Origin: Bacteroidales bacterium | GTDB lineage: Bacteria; Bacteroidota; Bacteroidia; Bacteroidales; UBA1402 | Assembly (NCBI GenBank): GCA_017380635.1 | Contig: JAFODP010000003.1 | Coordinates: 20,124-84,123 of the forward strand | Direction of reading: 5' to 3' | Length of the DNA: 64,000 nucleotides | Part shown: piece after piece, positions 9,500 through 18,084 of the stretch | How the letters are laid out: each line of letters opens with the position of its first letter | Position numbering within the stretch: position 1 is the first letter of the stretch | Notes under the pieces: model-generated | Told to the model about the DNA's origin: nothing | Databases searched by the model: none | Seen by the model: only the letters and a program-made list of their open reading frames with translations | Translations under genes and position numbers: made by a program

Positions 9500-10314
9500 T
9501 TTCAGTCTTGACTTTCAATTTTTTGGCACTTGTTTCTTGTTTGTTTATAGGCATTTTCTCTATGGAATCGCTTGGTCAATATCTTTGGTTGCCAGTGATT
9601 TATATAGGCTTTTATTATGCTTATATCGTTCTTTTCATTCTGATGATGTTTGTCAGTACGCTCTTTGTTTCGAAAAAAAAGAGCTACAACGACATCCATC
9701 CCTTTTATCATTGGATACAAGTGCGCATTATCGAGGTGCTGTGCATGCTCTGTTTGGTAAGGTTGAAAGTAAAAGGTCTGGAAATCGTTCCCAAAGACCG
9801 TCCTTTCTATTTGGTGGGCAATCATCAATCTATTTTCGATCCGATGCTCACCTCTATGATTTTGAAAAAATGGCGTTTCATCTTTATTTCCAAGCCCGAA
9901 AATTTCAAGATTCCTTTTATTGGCCGTGTCCTGCATCGCAACGGCTACTTGGCCATCGATAGGGAAAATAATCGCAATGCGCTGATAACCATGTCGAGGG
10001 CTATTGAATTGATGAGCAAGCAAGGCTATTCCATCGGAATTTATCCCGAGGGACACCGTAACAAAACCGACGATGTGCTCTTGCCTTTCCATGCCGGTAG
10101 TTTCCGCGTGCCGCTCAAGGCTAAAGTGCCGGTGCTGATAGCCGTTATCGATGGCGCCGATCGTTTGAGTCGCCGTAAATTCCTGTATCCGCAAACTGTA
10201 GAAATTCGTTTTGTCGAAGTGGTGGAAACGGAATCTTTCAACAACGACACCCAATCGCTGAGCGATTATTGCCGTCAACGCATCCTGAACGATTTGGCTG
10301 CCCATGCCCGCTAA
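9496..10314 (+). CDS. 1-acyl-sn-glycerol-3-phosphate acyltransferase (PlsC-like)
   Basis: The 272-residue protein has two or three N-terminal hydrophobic segments (about 5-60) and a PlsC domain. NHQSIFDPM near 112 carries the H-x4-D catalytic motif, and PEGHRNKTD near 182 is the EG-x-R-type motif that binds the glycerol phosphate. The family transfers an acyl chain to lysophosphatidic acid at the inner membrane. It overlaps the lipid kinase by 4 bases and stands 28 bases before the TPR regulator. Transfer of an acyl group to another lipid, such as an ornithine or sphingolipid precursor, cannot be excluded. Confidence 0.92.
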   Translation: MISVLTFNFLALVSCLFIGIFSMESLGQYLWLPVIYIGFYYAYIVLFILMMFVSTLFVSKKKSYNDIHPFYHWIQVRIIEVLCMLCLVRLKVKGLEIVPKDRPFYLVGNHQSIFDPMLTSMILKKWRFIFISKPENFKIPFIGRVLHRNGYLAIDRENNRNALITMSRAIELMSKQGYSIGIYPEGHRNKTDDVLLPFHAGSFRVPLKAKVPVLIAVIDGADRLSRRKFLYPQTVEIRFVEVVETESFNNDTQSLSDYCRQRILNDLAAHAR

Positions 10315-10342
10315 TCACAGCGAAATGTATTACCATCTGAAA

Positions 10343-12028
10343 ATGAAAAAACATCTGTTGATTGTTGCTTTGCTGGCTGTTTTATGTGCCTGCACGCCGC
10401 GAGAACAGCGCAACATGAGCCCGCGCGAAACGCTTTCCCGCGCCGAGGCTCTGATGACGCAAGCACCCGACTCGGCGCTGATGCTGCTCGAAGACCTGAG
10501 CAAGGGCGCGCTCCGTGGCCGCGAAAACCGCGCCCACTTCGCGCTGCTCTACTCGCAAGCCCTCGACAAAAACTACATCGACCGCAGCAACGACTCCATT
10601 ATCCGCGTGGCGGTAGATTACTATTCGACGCGCAAAAAAGAGCCGGAGAAACTATTCCTTTCTTACTACTACCTTGGCCGCGTGCAACAAAATGCCGGAA
10701 ACCTAACCCGCGCCATGCTCAGCTACGGCCAGGCCGAAGAACTCGTCGCGGAAATACAAGACGATTATGCCATCGGTTTGCTCTATGCGCAGATGGGCAA
10801 TCTTTACAAAGCCGTGTACGATCTGCCCAAAAGCTTGGATTGTTTTCAAAAAGCATATACCCACTACGAAAAAGCCGACAAGGAATTACACAAAATGTAT
10901 GCGAAAAGAGATGTCGGTGTTTTACTCATGGATTTAAAGAAATATTCTCAGGCTGAAACATATTTATTGGAGACGCTGCAATGGGCAGATGAAAATGACG
11001 AGCATGTTTTATTGCAAGATTGTATCGATTGTCTGTTTTTGCTATACATCAAAACAGAAGAATCTGAAAAATATAGTTCTCTTTACAATAAATACAAAGA
11101 TTCTATAACAGACGAGTTTATTTTATTGACCTCATCAGTAGAAATATCCCTTTATAACGACAAACAACTTGAGGCAGAGCAATATTTGAAGAGAGCTTGG
11201 CGTATTGCAGACGATGCACTTGACACAACATACTTAAGATATAAGGAATTAGATGTACATAAAAGTTTTGGAAATTATCAAAAGGCAGTGAGCAATCTTG
11301 AAGCGATTCTGTCCGCAAAAGATCGTATCGTTAGGAATGCTCTGCAACAACCCTTGCTGTCGGCTCAGCGAGACTATTTCAAATCACAGTCGGAATTGAA
11401 CGAATTGAAGTTGCAGCACAACAAGCAAAAACAGCTTTTTGCTTTCATTGTTTTGTTAATGATGATAGCAGGATTGTTTGTTTTTATTCGCCAAAGAATG
11501 AAGGCTAAAGAGCAGGAAATCAACTATTATGTGGAAAAGGTGAAAGATCTGGAAAAAGATTTGTCTACAAAAGACCATCGTCTGCATGTGGTTTCTCAAA
11601 ATCAGAGCCAAATGTCCGAACAAGTAAATCAACTCTTTGCCAAGCAGTATGGTTTGATTAACCAGCTTAGCGTCACTTGTTATGAAATGCATGCAACCCG
11701 CAACGAAAAAGAGGCTGTGTATAAACGTGTAAAAAAAGAAATAGAGTGTTTCAGCAGCAACAAGGAAACGCTGCAAGAATTGGAAAACATTGTGAACCAG
11801 CATAAAAACAATGTGATGGCCGTTTTTCGCGAAGAGTTTCCCGAATTCAGCGAAATGGATTTCCGTCTTATTTGCTACAGCATTGCAGGATTCTCGGCCA
11901 AAGCCATCAGCGTTTTCACCGGAAATTCCACGACCAATATATACACCAGAAAATCGAGATTGAAAGCCATTATTGCCGATTCAGACTACATAAACAAAGA
12001 AGAATTGCTTAAATATCTCTTGAAATAG
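10343..12028 (+). CDS. TPR membrane lipoprotein with C-terminal LuxR-like HTH
   Basis: This 561-residue protein starts with a lipobox-like signal (LLAVLCAC). About 340 residues of helical repeats resembling tetratricopeptides follow (for example SYYYLGRVQQNAGNLTRAM and DLPKSLDCFQKAYTHYE), then one membrane span near 364-382 (FAFIVLLMMIAGLFVFI), a coiled coil of about 60 residues and a cytoplasmic helical end with a possible HTH (ISVFTGNSTTNIYTRKSRLK). Similar periplasmic-TPR/cytoplasmic-HTH proteins are common in Bacteroidales and are presumed regulators. The start at 10343 was preferred because it gives a proper signal peptide. The first 550 bases are clearly more GC-rich than the rest. The targets are unknown; the lipoproteins downstream are candidates. 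Confidence 0.82.
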   Translation: MKKHLLIVALLAVLCACTPREQRNMSPRETLSRAEALMTQAPDSALMLLEDLSKGALRGRENRAHFALLYSQALDKNYIDRSNDSIIRVAVDYYSTRKKEPEKLFLSYYYLGRVQQNAGNLTRAMLSYGQAEELVAEIQDDYAIGLLYAQMGNLYKAVYDLPKSLDCFQKAYTHYEKADKELHKMYAKRDVGVLLMDLKKYSQAETYLLETLQWADENDEHVLLQDCIDCLFLLYIKTEESEKYSSLYNKYKDSITDEFILLTSSVEISLYNDKQLEAEQYLKRAWRIADDALDTTYLRYKELDVHKSFGNYQKAVSNLEAILSAKDRIVRNALQQPLLSAQRDYFKSQSELNELKLQHNKQKQLFAFIVLLMMIAGLFVFIRQRMKAKEQEINYYVEKVKDLEKDLSTKDHRLHVVSQNQSQMSEQVNQLFAKQYGLINQLSVTCYEMHATRNEKEAVYKRVKKEIECFSSNKETLQELENIVNQHKNNVMAVFREEFPEFSEMDFRLICYSIAGFSAKAISVFTGNSTTNIYTRKSRLKAIIADSDYINKEELLKYLLK

Positions 12029-12077
12029 ATTGATAATCAGTGATATATATCCACCTCTTACAAAGAATGATAAATTC

Positions 12078-12086
12078 GGGGGGGGG
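12078..12086. repeat. Homopolymer run of nine G
   Basis: Nine consecutive G follow the sequence TAAATTC, 50 bases after the TPR gene. It is the only long G run noted in the window. No reading frame with protein-like composition spans it. Confidence 0.95.
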
Positions 12087-12121
12087 TATTTTGCTGATTC
12101 TCAGTAACTTAGCGATGTTCC

Positions 12122-12159
12122 AAAGCACTTGTAAGATTTTGAAATCTTACAAGTGCTTT
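12122..12159 (+). terminator. Perfect 18-base inverted repeat, probable terminator
   Basis: The arms at 12122-12139 and 12142-12159 are exact reverse complements (each contains GCACTTGTAAGATT or its complement), separated by 2 bases and followed by the T-rich TTTATTTTATT. It would end the thrA-to-TPR transcript. Because the arms start with AAA and end with TTT, it could also act on the other strand. Confidence 0.75.
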
Positions 12160-12403
12160 ATTTTATTGATTATTAATGTGTTACGCATTCATTTTGTAAG
12201 ATGGTTTTTACCCCAAATATTTGACAAGATATGATATGGAGCATAGTTTTGCGATGAATGATAGCTTAATAATTCTCATGAATGCCGACTTCGGCAACGA
12301 AGTTTACATACTCGGTCGATCCGTCAGTGTGATTTTTTGTAACAAAAAGTTGAGGAGTGCATCTATACGATAACATTTTACTAATCACATAAACTAAACT
12401 ACA

Positions 12404-12997
12404 ATGAAAACCAAAACGTCAATTCTCTATTTTATGAGTTTGCTGTTGGCAAGCATCACGTTGCTTTCTTGTCGCGGCAATGAGGGTGGTGAAGAGGAAA
12501 TCAAGCCCGATTACAATCCGGAAATCAGCATCTGGTACCAGGAATTCGAATCGATTAAGCAAACGGGCACATTCGGCCTTTGCTGGGGACATAGTCTGCG
12601 AATTCCCAAACTCAAACTCAACGATTACACTTACAAAGGTGTTTACGATACGCCCGCAAAGGTGGCTCAATTGCGCAATGCCATTTTTAGCGACGAGACT
12701 TATTTTCCGGCCTACAGAGGCAGCGTGGATGTGTTTAGCTTAGAAACCTGGAATCAGATGCTTGCGAACGAGCCCGACAATATTGACACCGACACATGGA
12801 GACCTCAGGTATTTATATATTTGCAAAACGAGCCGGAAGTAGTTGAATTACATTGGACTTACAATGATAACCTAAGTTTTACAACCTACGCGCTGGTATC
12901 GCCTTTCAAAATTATTTATGATAATATTTTGAGTTTCCTTGTTTACAATGGCGCTATCAATAATCAAGCACCTGATTTTCAAACCGGCAACAACTAA
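12404..12997 (+). CDS. Small lipoprotein of unknown function
   Basis: The 197-residue protein has a lipoprotein signal peptide (LASITLLSC) followed by an acidic stretch, GGEEEIKPDY, that fits a Bacteroidales lipoprotein export signal. The mature part of about 170 residues has mixed composition, with several Trp and Tyr, and no domain I recognise. The sequence is more AT-rich than its left neighbours. Another lipoprotein of similar size follows after 71 bases, and the TPR regulator lies upstream beyond the palindrome. Confidence 0.75.
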   Translation: MKTKTSILYFMSLLLASITLLSCRGNEGGEEEIKPDYNPEISIWYQEFESIKQTGTFGLCWGHSLRIPKLKLNDYTYKGVYDTPAKVAQLRNAIFSDETYFPAYRGSVDVFSLETWNQMLANEPDNIDTDTWRPQVFIYLQNEPEVVELHWTYNDNLSFTTYALVSPFKIIYDNILSFLVYNGAINNQAPDFQTGNN

Positions 12998-13068
12998 TCG
13001 TAATAGAAATTGTTTTTGTAAATACAGAATAAACAATTATCTTGCAAGCGTTTATAAATTTTATCGTG

Positions 13069-13764
13069 ATGAAAAATAGCATGCTCGTTTTATGTTTGAG
13101 TCTTGTTTGTCTTGTTTCGTGCAAGCCGCAAGAAGGTGAAAACATCTTTTCCTATCAGAATGGTCAAGTGTTTGCCAAGGAGAAGTTTATCAAGATTGGA
13201 AATGACCTCAATACGCAAGGCTGGTTAGATACTTGCTGGGCTATGCCAAAGTATATCGTTAGTTCGGCAGACATTTGTAGCGAGAACGAAGAATATGATT
13301 ATCAAGTGCAGTGTATAAATTTCTCGCCCACAGAAAGCTCCGAGACTGACTATGAATTTATCGCGATTAAGAGCTATAACTCTGGCAATTTTATCTTTAA
13401 ACGCATTGGCTATGGAACTCTGACAAAAATCAAAAACTCGTTCAATATAAATGCTAGTGCAAATTTCTTACAAGTGCCATTAAACGAAGAGACTTTTGCA
13501 TTGATTTTCACCGGGTTGCAATACATGGAAGATCCTAACGAACTAATGATTGTAGTTGTGAATAAAAACAACGCCACCTTGGTTTATGACGGCCGCGCAA
13601 AAGTTTTGGATTACACACCTTATCCCAACTTCTCCATCGAATTTGTGGAAACGCTCGATTGGATAGTGTATGAGGATAATTCCAGCGACTTTGTTCCTTG
13701 CAGCGATTGTCCCAAACATCGCATTTGGCAAGAAGGCAACATGCTGAAATACACTACTTGGTGA
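13069..13764 (+). CDS. Lipoprotein of unknown function
   Basis: The 231-residue protein begins MKNSMLVLCLSLVCLVSC, a clear lipoprotein signal, followed by KPQEGEN. The start at 13069 is preferred over an upstream TTG because it begins the signal peptide directly. The mature part has no recognised domain. A C-x2-C pair (PCSDCPKH) lies near the C-terminus and might bind a metal or form a disulfide. It is AT-rich like the preceding lipoprotein. Its 3' end overlaps that of the convergent FeoB-associated gene by 11 bases, and its probable terminator lies inside that gene. Confidence 0.75.
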   Translation: MKNSMLVLCLSLVCLVSCKPQEGENIFSYQNGQVFAKEKFIKIGNDLNTQGWLDTCWAMPKYIVSSADICSENEEYDYQVQCINFSPTESSETDYEFIAIKSYNSGNFIFKRIGYGTLTKIKNSFNINASANFLQVPLNEETFALIFTGLQYMEDPNELMIVVVNKNNATLVYDGRAKVLDYTPYPNFSIEFVETLDWIVYEDNSSDFVPCSDCPKHRIWQEGNMLKYTTW

Positions 13765-13972
13765 TTTTAAGGCGATGGTCTGTTACCGTACTGGAATGGG
13801 AACAATGCTTGTAAAGTGAGCATCCGCTACATGCGCCCGGGCAAGAGCCGGGCGCATCTTTTTTGTCTGAAATCTGTCTGGCATTTTGTTGGAAAAATCG
13901 TCCGAACAATCGCCAGAACAGGGCAATCGCTGCGGCGCCTACCAAGAGGTATGTGATGATTTCTTGCCACAT
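13754..13972 (-). CDS. FeoB-associated Cys-rich membrane protein
   Basis: The 72-residue protein has one N-terminal membrane span (IITYLLVGAAAIALFW) and a cysteine cluster, SCPGACSGCSLYKHC, typical of the small proteins encoded after feoB. It lies 14 bases downstream of feoB on the same strand, so it is almost certainly co-transcribed. The role is unknown; a part in Fe(II) handling or FeoB assembly at the inner membrane is commonly assumed. The 20 or so residues after the cluster (SSTVTDHRLKITK end) are poorly conserved in type and overlap the neighbouring lipoprotein gene tail to tail. Confidence 0.88.
   Translation of the reverse strand: MWQEIITYLLVGAAAIALFWRLFGRFFQQNARQISDKKDAPGSCPGACSGCSLYKHCSHSSTVTDHRLKITK
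13831..13864 (+). terminator. Terminator hairpin inside the convergent FeoB-associated gene
   Basis: The arms ATGCGCCCGG (13831-13840) and CCGGGCGCAT (13848-13857) form a perfect 10-base stem with a 7-base loop, followed by CTTTTTT (13858-13864). On the plus strand it would stop transcription of the lipoprotein ending at 13764. On the minus strand the same bases encode the APGSCPGAC part of the Cys-rich protein. Confidence 0.75.
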
Positions 13973-13986
13973 AAGCGTCGTGATGT

Positions 13987-16368
13987 TTAGAACAAACTAC
14001 CGATTTGGAACACCAGGAAACTTATCAACCAAGCAATGCCGGTTTGATAAAACACCGAGAACCAAGCCCATTTAGTACCGATTTCCTTGCCAATGGCTAC
14101 CACCGTGGCGATGCAGGGGAAATACAGCAGAATAAAGAGCATGAATGCGTAAGCTACCAATGGCGTGAACAGCGGCTTGCCAAATTCGTCCACTTGTTGT
14201 TGCAGGCTGTCGATGAGCTTGGGCGAAGATTCGTTCAAGTCGGCGTCGCCTTCGTAGAGTATGCCCATGGTGGAAACCACTACTTCCTTGGCTGCCAGGC
14301 CGGTAACCAAGCTCACACCCATCTTCCAGTCGAAGCCCAAAGGTGCCACCACCGGTTCGATGGCATGACCGATTTTACCGATGTACGATTGTTCCATTTG
14401 TGCCACCTGATCTTCCTGATGCGACTGCGGGAAGTAGCCTAAAGCCCAGATAATGATGGAGGCAAACAGGATGACGGTACCCATTTTCTTGAGGTATTGC
14501 ACCGATTTTTCCCACATGTGTATCAGTGTGTTACGCAATGTTGGCATACGATAGGGCGGCAGTTCCATTACAAAATGGTCGTTTTCGTTTTTGAAGGCGA
14601 AACGTTTTAGCAAAAGGGCTGTGCCGATGGCCACCAATATGCCAATCAGGTAAATGCTCAGCAACACCAATCCTTGGTTTTTGTGGAAGAATGCCGATAC
14701 CAGCAAGAGATACACCGGCATACGCGCCGAGCAAGAAATGAAGGGAACGGTGAGTACGGTGAGCAATCGGTCTTTGCGGTTTTCCAAACTTCGCGTGGCC
14801 ATGATGGCGGGCACGCTGCAGCCGAAGCCAATAAGATAAGGGATGAAAGATTTGCCGTGAAGCCCAATTTTGTGCATGAGTTTGTCCATGATAAAGGCGG
14901 CACGCGCCATATAGCCGCTGTCTTCCAAAAAGGAAATGAAGAGGAAGAGAATGAGGATGTTAGGCAAGAATACCAGCACGCCGCCCACTCCGGCGATGAT
15001 GCCGTCCACGATAAGGTCGTTGAGCATGCCGGCGGGCATGAGCGTGGCTACCCATTCACCCAAGGCTGCCACACCGGTTTCCAGCCAGTCTTGCGGATAA
15101 GCACCCAAACTGAAAGTGGTCTGAAACATCAACCAAAGGAAAACAATCAGCACGGGGAAGCCCAACCATTTGTTGGTGAGGATGGTATCCATGGCGTACA
15201 TCATTTTCTTTTTGTCATCCTTGCTATGTTCCAAGGTCTCTTTCAAGGCGCCGCGGATAAATCCGAACTTCAAATCGGAAATAATGCTGCTGATATCGTC
15301 GTGATAGCTGTTTTCCAACTTTTTACGTGCTTGGTCGGCAGCCGCCTTGATGTCGGGATAATTGGCAAAAGCTTCCGCTTCCTTGTGAATATTACGGTCG
15401 TTTTCAATGAGTTTGAGTGCCATGTAACGTCCGTGATGCACGCTCTTGTTGAGAATGTTTTTGGCCACCGTTTGTTTTACCTTGGCAATGGCCTGTTCGC
15501 ATTCTTCGCCGTAATTGATGTGGATATGCTTGGTTACTTTGTTTTGTTCGTCCAAATACACCTTCACAATAGCCGACAACACCTCGTCGATGCCTTGTCC
15601 CGTTTTGGAAATGGTGGGAACAATGGGGAAGCCCAGCATCTGCGACAGACTGTCCACATCGAGTTGGTCGCCGCTTTTTTGCAATTCGTCGTACATGTTC
15701 AGCGCCATCACCATACGCGGGTTCATGTCGATGAGCTGTGTGGTGAGGAAAAGGTTGCGTTCCAGGTTGCCGGCGTCAACGATATTGAGCACCACGTCGG
15801 GCTTTTCTTCGCTGATAAATTGGCGCACATAGAGTTCTTCGGGGCTGAATTCGGTCAATGAATAGGTGCCGGGCAAATCTACCAAGTTGATGGTGTAGCC
15901 TTCGTGATGGAAAGTGCCGATTTTCGAATCGACGGTGACGCCGCTGTAATTGCCCACTTTTTCGTGCAGGCCGGTGGCATGATTGAAAAACGAAGTTTTG
16001 CCGCAGTTGGGATTGCCCACCAAGGCCACGGTGATTTGTTTGTCGAGCTCGGCAATTTCGCTCTTGACGTGTTCTTCGATGGTGCCATGGTACAGATTGT
16101 CGGGATGAGCTTCTGCGCTGAGCGACACCACTTCGATGTTGGCGGCTTCTTTGCGGCGCAAAGCTACGTGACTACCTAAAATTTCGTATTCGATGGGGTC
16201 GAGCAGGGGCGCGTTTTTCAGGATTTTAACTTCTTGTCCTTTTACGAATCCCATTTCTTGAAGACGATGACGAAAACCGCCGTGTCCGTGCACTTTGGCA
16301 ATCATACAACGACTTCCGGTAGTCATTTGTGCCAGATTTTTCTTGGCCTCTGTTTGTGATTTTTCCAT
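13987..16368 (-). CDS. feoB: Ferrous iron transporter, FeoA-FeoB fusion
   Basis: This 793-residue protein imports Fe(II) across the inner membrane. Residues about 10-83 form a FeoA (SH3-like) domain (HGHGGFRHRLQEMGF, then LLDPIEYEI). The G domain has VGNPNCGKTS (117-126) as G1, VDLPGTYSL as G3 and ALNMYDE as the G4 equivalent. The C-terminal half has the FeoB core and gate segments, including FGCSVPAIMATR and PFISCSARMPVY with the conserved cysteines. Fusion of FeoA to FeoB is usual in Bacteroidota. The start at 16368 is chosen because residues encoded further upstream do not look like FeoA and overlap the promoter at 16397. Confidence 0.96.
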   Translation of the reverse strand: MEKSQTEAKKNLAQMTTGSRCMIAKVHGHGGFRHRLQEMGFVKGQEVKILKNAPLLDPIEYEILGSHVALRRKEAANIEVVSLSAEAHPDNLYHGTIEEHVKSEIAELDKQITVALVGNPNCGKTSFFNHATGLHEKVGNYSGVTVDSKIGTFHHEGYTINLVDLPGTYSLTEFSPEELYVRQFISEEKPDVVLNIVDAGNLERNLFLTTQLIDMNPRMVMALNMYDELQKSGDQLDVDSLSQMLGFPIVPTISKTGQGIDEVLSAIVKVYLDEQNKVTKHIHINYGEECEQAIAKVKQTVAKNILNKSVHHGRYMALKLIENDRNIHKEAEAFANYPDIKAAADQARKKLENSYHDDISSIISDLKFGFIRGALKETLEHSKDDKKKMMYAMDTILTNKWLGFPVLIVFLWLMFQTTFSLGAYPQDWLETGVAALGEWVATLMPAGMLNDLIVDGIIAGVGGVLVFLPNILILFLFISFLEDSGYMARAAFIMDKLMHKIGLHGKSFIPYLIGFGCSVPAIMATRSLENRKDRLLTVLTVPFISCSARMPVYLLLVSAFFHKNQGLVLLSIYLIGILVAIGTALLLKRFAFKNENDHFVMELPPYRMPTLRNTLIHMWEKSVQYLKKMGTVILFASIIIWALGYFPQSHQEDQVAQMEQSYIGKIGHAIEPVVAPLGFDWKMGVSLVTGLAAKEVVVSTMGILYEGDADLNESSPKLIDSLQQQVDEFGKPLFTPLVAYAFMLFILLYFPCIATVVAIGKEIGTKWAWFSVFYQTGIAWLISFLVFQIGSLF

Positions 16369-16396
16369 CTTGATGCTGCTATTTAAAATTACGTCG

Positions 16397-16427
16397 CAAA
16401 AGTATCCCACAAAATCCCAGCCGTCAA
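16397..16427 (-). promoter_or_regulatory. Promoter of feoB
   Basis: Read on the minus strand, TTG (16425-16427) is followed after 20 bases by TACTTTTG (16397-16404), a full match to the Bacteroidota -33/-7 pattern, 28 bases before the feoB ATG. No Fur-like palindrome was recognised around it. Confidence 0.8.
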
Positions 16428-16451
16428 TCCCCTTTAATGGTGATTTAAAAA

Positions 16452-16483
16452 GAACCATGCCCACTTTTCTTTGGACATGGTTC
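16452..16483. terminator. Bidirectional terminator
   Basis: GAACCATG (16452-16459) and CATGGTTC (16476-16483) form a stem. On the minus strand the stem is followed by TCTTTTTAAA, which ends the secreted-protein gene at 16520; on the plus strand it is followed by CTCTTTTTT. Confidence 0.75.
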
Positions 16484-16519
16484 CTCTTTTTTACAGAATT
16501 CGCCTTGTTCGACGAGAAC

Positions 16520-18052
16520 TTATTTAACGAAATGCTTGATTACCTTGTTACCGCGGCGCTCAATGTAGAAACCTTCGGCCACGGGCTCGTTGATGCGCAA
16601 ACCTTGCAGGTTGAAGTATTCCGCTTCGGCCTCTTGGCTGTCGACAGATTGAATGGCATCGGGAGCCTTTTCGGTGGGCAATTGGACGTGCAAGTCGAAG
16701 CTTGCGTTCATATAATCCTGGTTCATGTTCATTCCGATGAGAATGGTGTATGGCGGGAAAATAATGACATTGTCCGAGTAGGTGGCTTTGGGCATGCCCT
16801 CATTATTATAATGAGTGAAGAAAGCTGCGTATCCATAACTATCGGTCTTGACGCCGGAAGGCGTGGTAATCAGCTTCACATCTTCGGGATTGCTGGTGTC
16901 GATATACATCCACCAATCCTGGCTTTCGTCAACGTATCGGAACATAGAACTATAAGGATGTTTTCTGTCGTACATATTGCAAAGGCCGATGATATTGGGA
17001 TTGTCTACACGACGATAAGTTTTTACACCTTCCACGCTGGCCATCCAGGGATATTTATTGGTGTATTGGTCGCCGACAAGCTGATATTGAATTTCGTTGG
17101 GAATCATGACAGAACCGAAATATTCATCCACTTTCGATTCGCCGATGTAAGTCCATTCGTAGGCGGGTTCTACATACGAGGCGATGGTGGGGAGAAAATA
17201 AGGCAGTATGGCCTTGCCATTTTCGTCAATAGGAATAAGCACAACGCGATAGCTTCCCATTTCGGTACAAGTGATTTTCAATTGCTTGCTGTCGAGTTCT
17301 TCGTAGGCAAAACTGCTGACAGGATTGGCCGGATAGAGCGCTTCCACATCTTTCAGAGAGATGCTTTGGCTGGGTGTCAGTATCAACATGCGATATTTTA
17401 CTATCGGAGCTTCAAAATTCAGATTGATGCTTGCTTCCGTTTCGTTGCGTCCCACGTAAGGCTTTTCCAGTGAATATGAAAACTTCGGTGTGTTAACATT
17501 GTCCAATTGCAAGACCAAATTGATAGAAAGCCCATATCTCTCGTTGATGGAGAAAAAACCATAGAGAGCAAACTTTCCTTGGTGGGGGAAATAATAGCAG
17601 CTGCTATTGGTGCCAAACATAAACTCAGAGTAGAGCTCGCCATAGCCGGCCAGGGCTTGGGTATTGATTTCATAGCCGGTAGATTGTTTTTGAGCCGAGA
17701 GCTGCATGCTCTTGACATCGTAATCGAGAATGATGTCCTTGCCGTTGAATATGTTGTTCAGACGGTATTGCACTTTGCTCGCATCGCTGCTACTCACGCG
17801 CTGATCTACCGAAACGGGATCGCTCCAGGCATCGTATCCGCGAACGGTGTAGTTGTTGATGTTTTTGATAATCTGTTGCTTGTAGGTGGTGTCGGTGGTG
17901 GCGGTGCCTAGAGAGGTCCATTCTCCCCATGTCTCGCTTTGGGCGGCGCTTGCCTTCGTCATCGGTTCATTGCTCAACTCGATACGTTCGATGTTTGCGG
18001 CCAATACATTTGCTGCACAGCAAACGAATAAAAGAGATAAAAACTTTTTCAT
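16520..18052 (-). CDS. Secreted protein of unknown function with T9SS-like C-terminus
   Basis: The 510-residue protein has a signal peptide (MKKFLSLLFVCCAANVLA) and a long, Tyr-rich beta-type region with no domain I recognise. It ends EYFNLQGLRI, then GFYIERRGNKVIKHFVK, which resembles a short T9SS sorting domain. It lies 32 bases downstream of addB on the same strand with no visible promoter between them, so read-through is possible even though the functions look unrelated. A terminator follows at 16452. Surface or extracellular location is inferred. Confidence 0.75.
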   Translation of the reverse strand: MKKFLSLLFVCCAANVLAANIERIELSNEPMTKASAAQSETWGEWTSLGTATTDTTYKQQIIKNINNYTVRGYDAWSDPVSVDQRVSSSDASKVQYRLNNIFNGKDIILDYDVKSMQLSAQKQSTGYEINTQALAGYGELYSEFMFGTNSSCYYFPHQGKFALYGFFSINERYGLSINLVLQLDNVNTPKFSYSLEKPYVGRNETEASINLNFEAPIVKYRMLILTPSQSISLKDVEALYPANPVSSFAYEELDSKQLKITCTEMGSYRVVLIPIDENGKAILPYFLPTIASYVEPAYEWTYIGESKVDEYFGSVMIPNEIQYQLVGDQYTNKYPWMASVEGVKTYRRVDNPNIIGLCNMYDRKHPYSSMFRYVDESQDWWMYIDTSNPEDVKLITTPSGVKTDSYGYAAFFTHYNNEGMPKATYSDNVIIFPPYTILIGMNMNQDYMNASFDLHVQLPTEKAPDAIQSVDSQEAEAEYFNLQGLRINEPVAEGFYIERRGNKVIKHFVK

Positions 18053-18084
18053 AACATATATTTGATAGAATTATTGATAATCAT

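Larger units (their letters stand above)
12029..12403 (+). other. 375-base intergenic region
   Basis: No convincing gene is seen here. It holds a run of nine G, a perfect 18-base palindrome that probably ends the upstream transcript, and a small hairpin TGCCG-ACTT-CGGCA near 12285. No clear -33/-7 promoter was found for the lipoprotein gene that follows, though one is expected. Confidence 0.6.

Noticed and set aside
12040..12234. 64-codon plus-strand frame over the G run and the palindrome
   Set aside because: Its composition is that of AT-rich noncoding DNA, it spans a terminator-like palindrome and no homology is recognisable.
13008..13038. Inverted repeat AATTGTTT/AAACAATT between the two small lipoproteins, considered a terminator
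   Set aside because: The stem is AT-only, the loop is 15 bases and no T-run follows at the right place, so it may be chance in AT-rich DNA.
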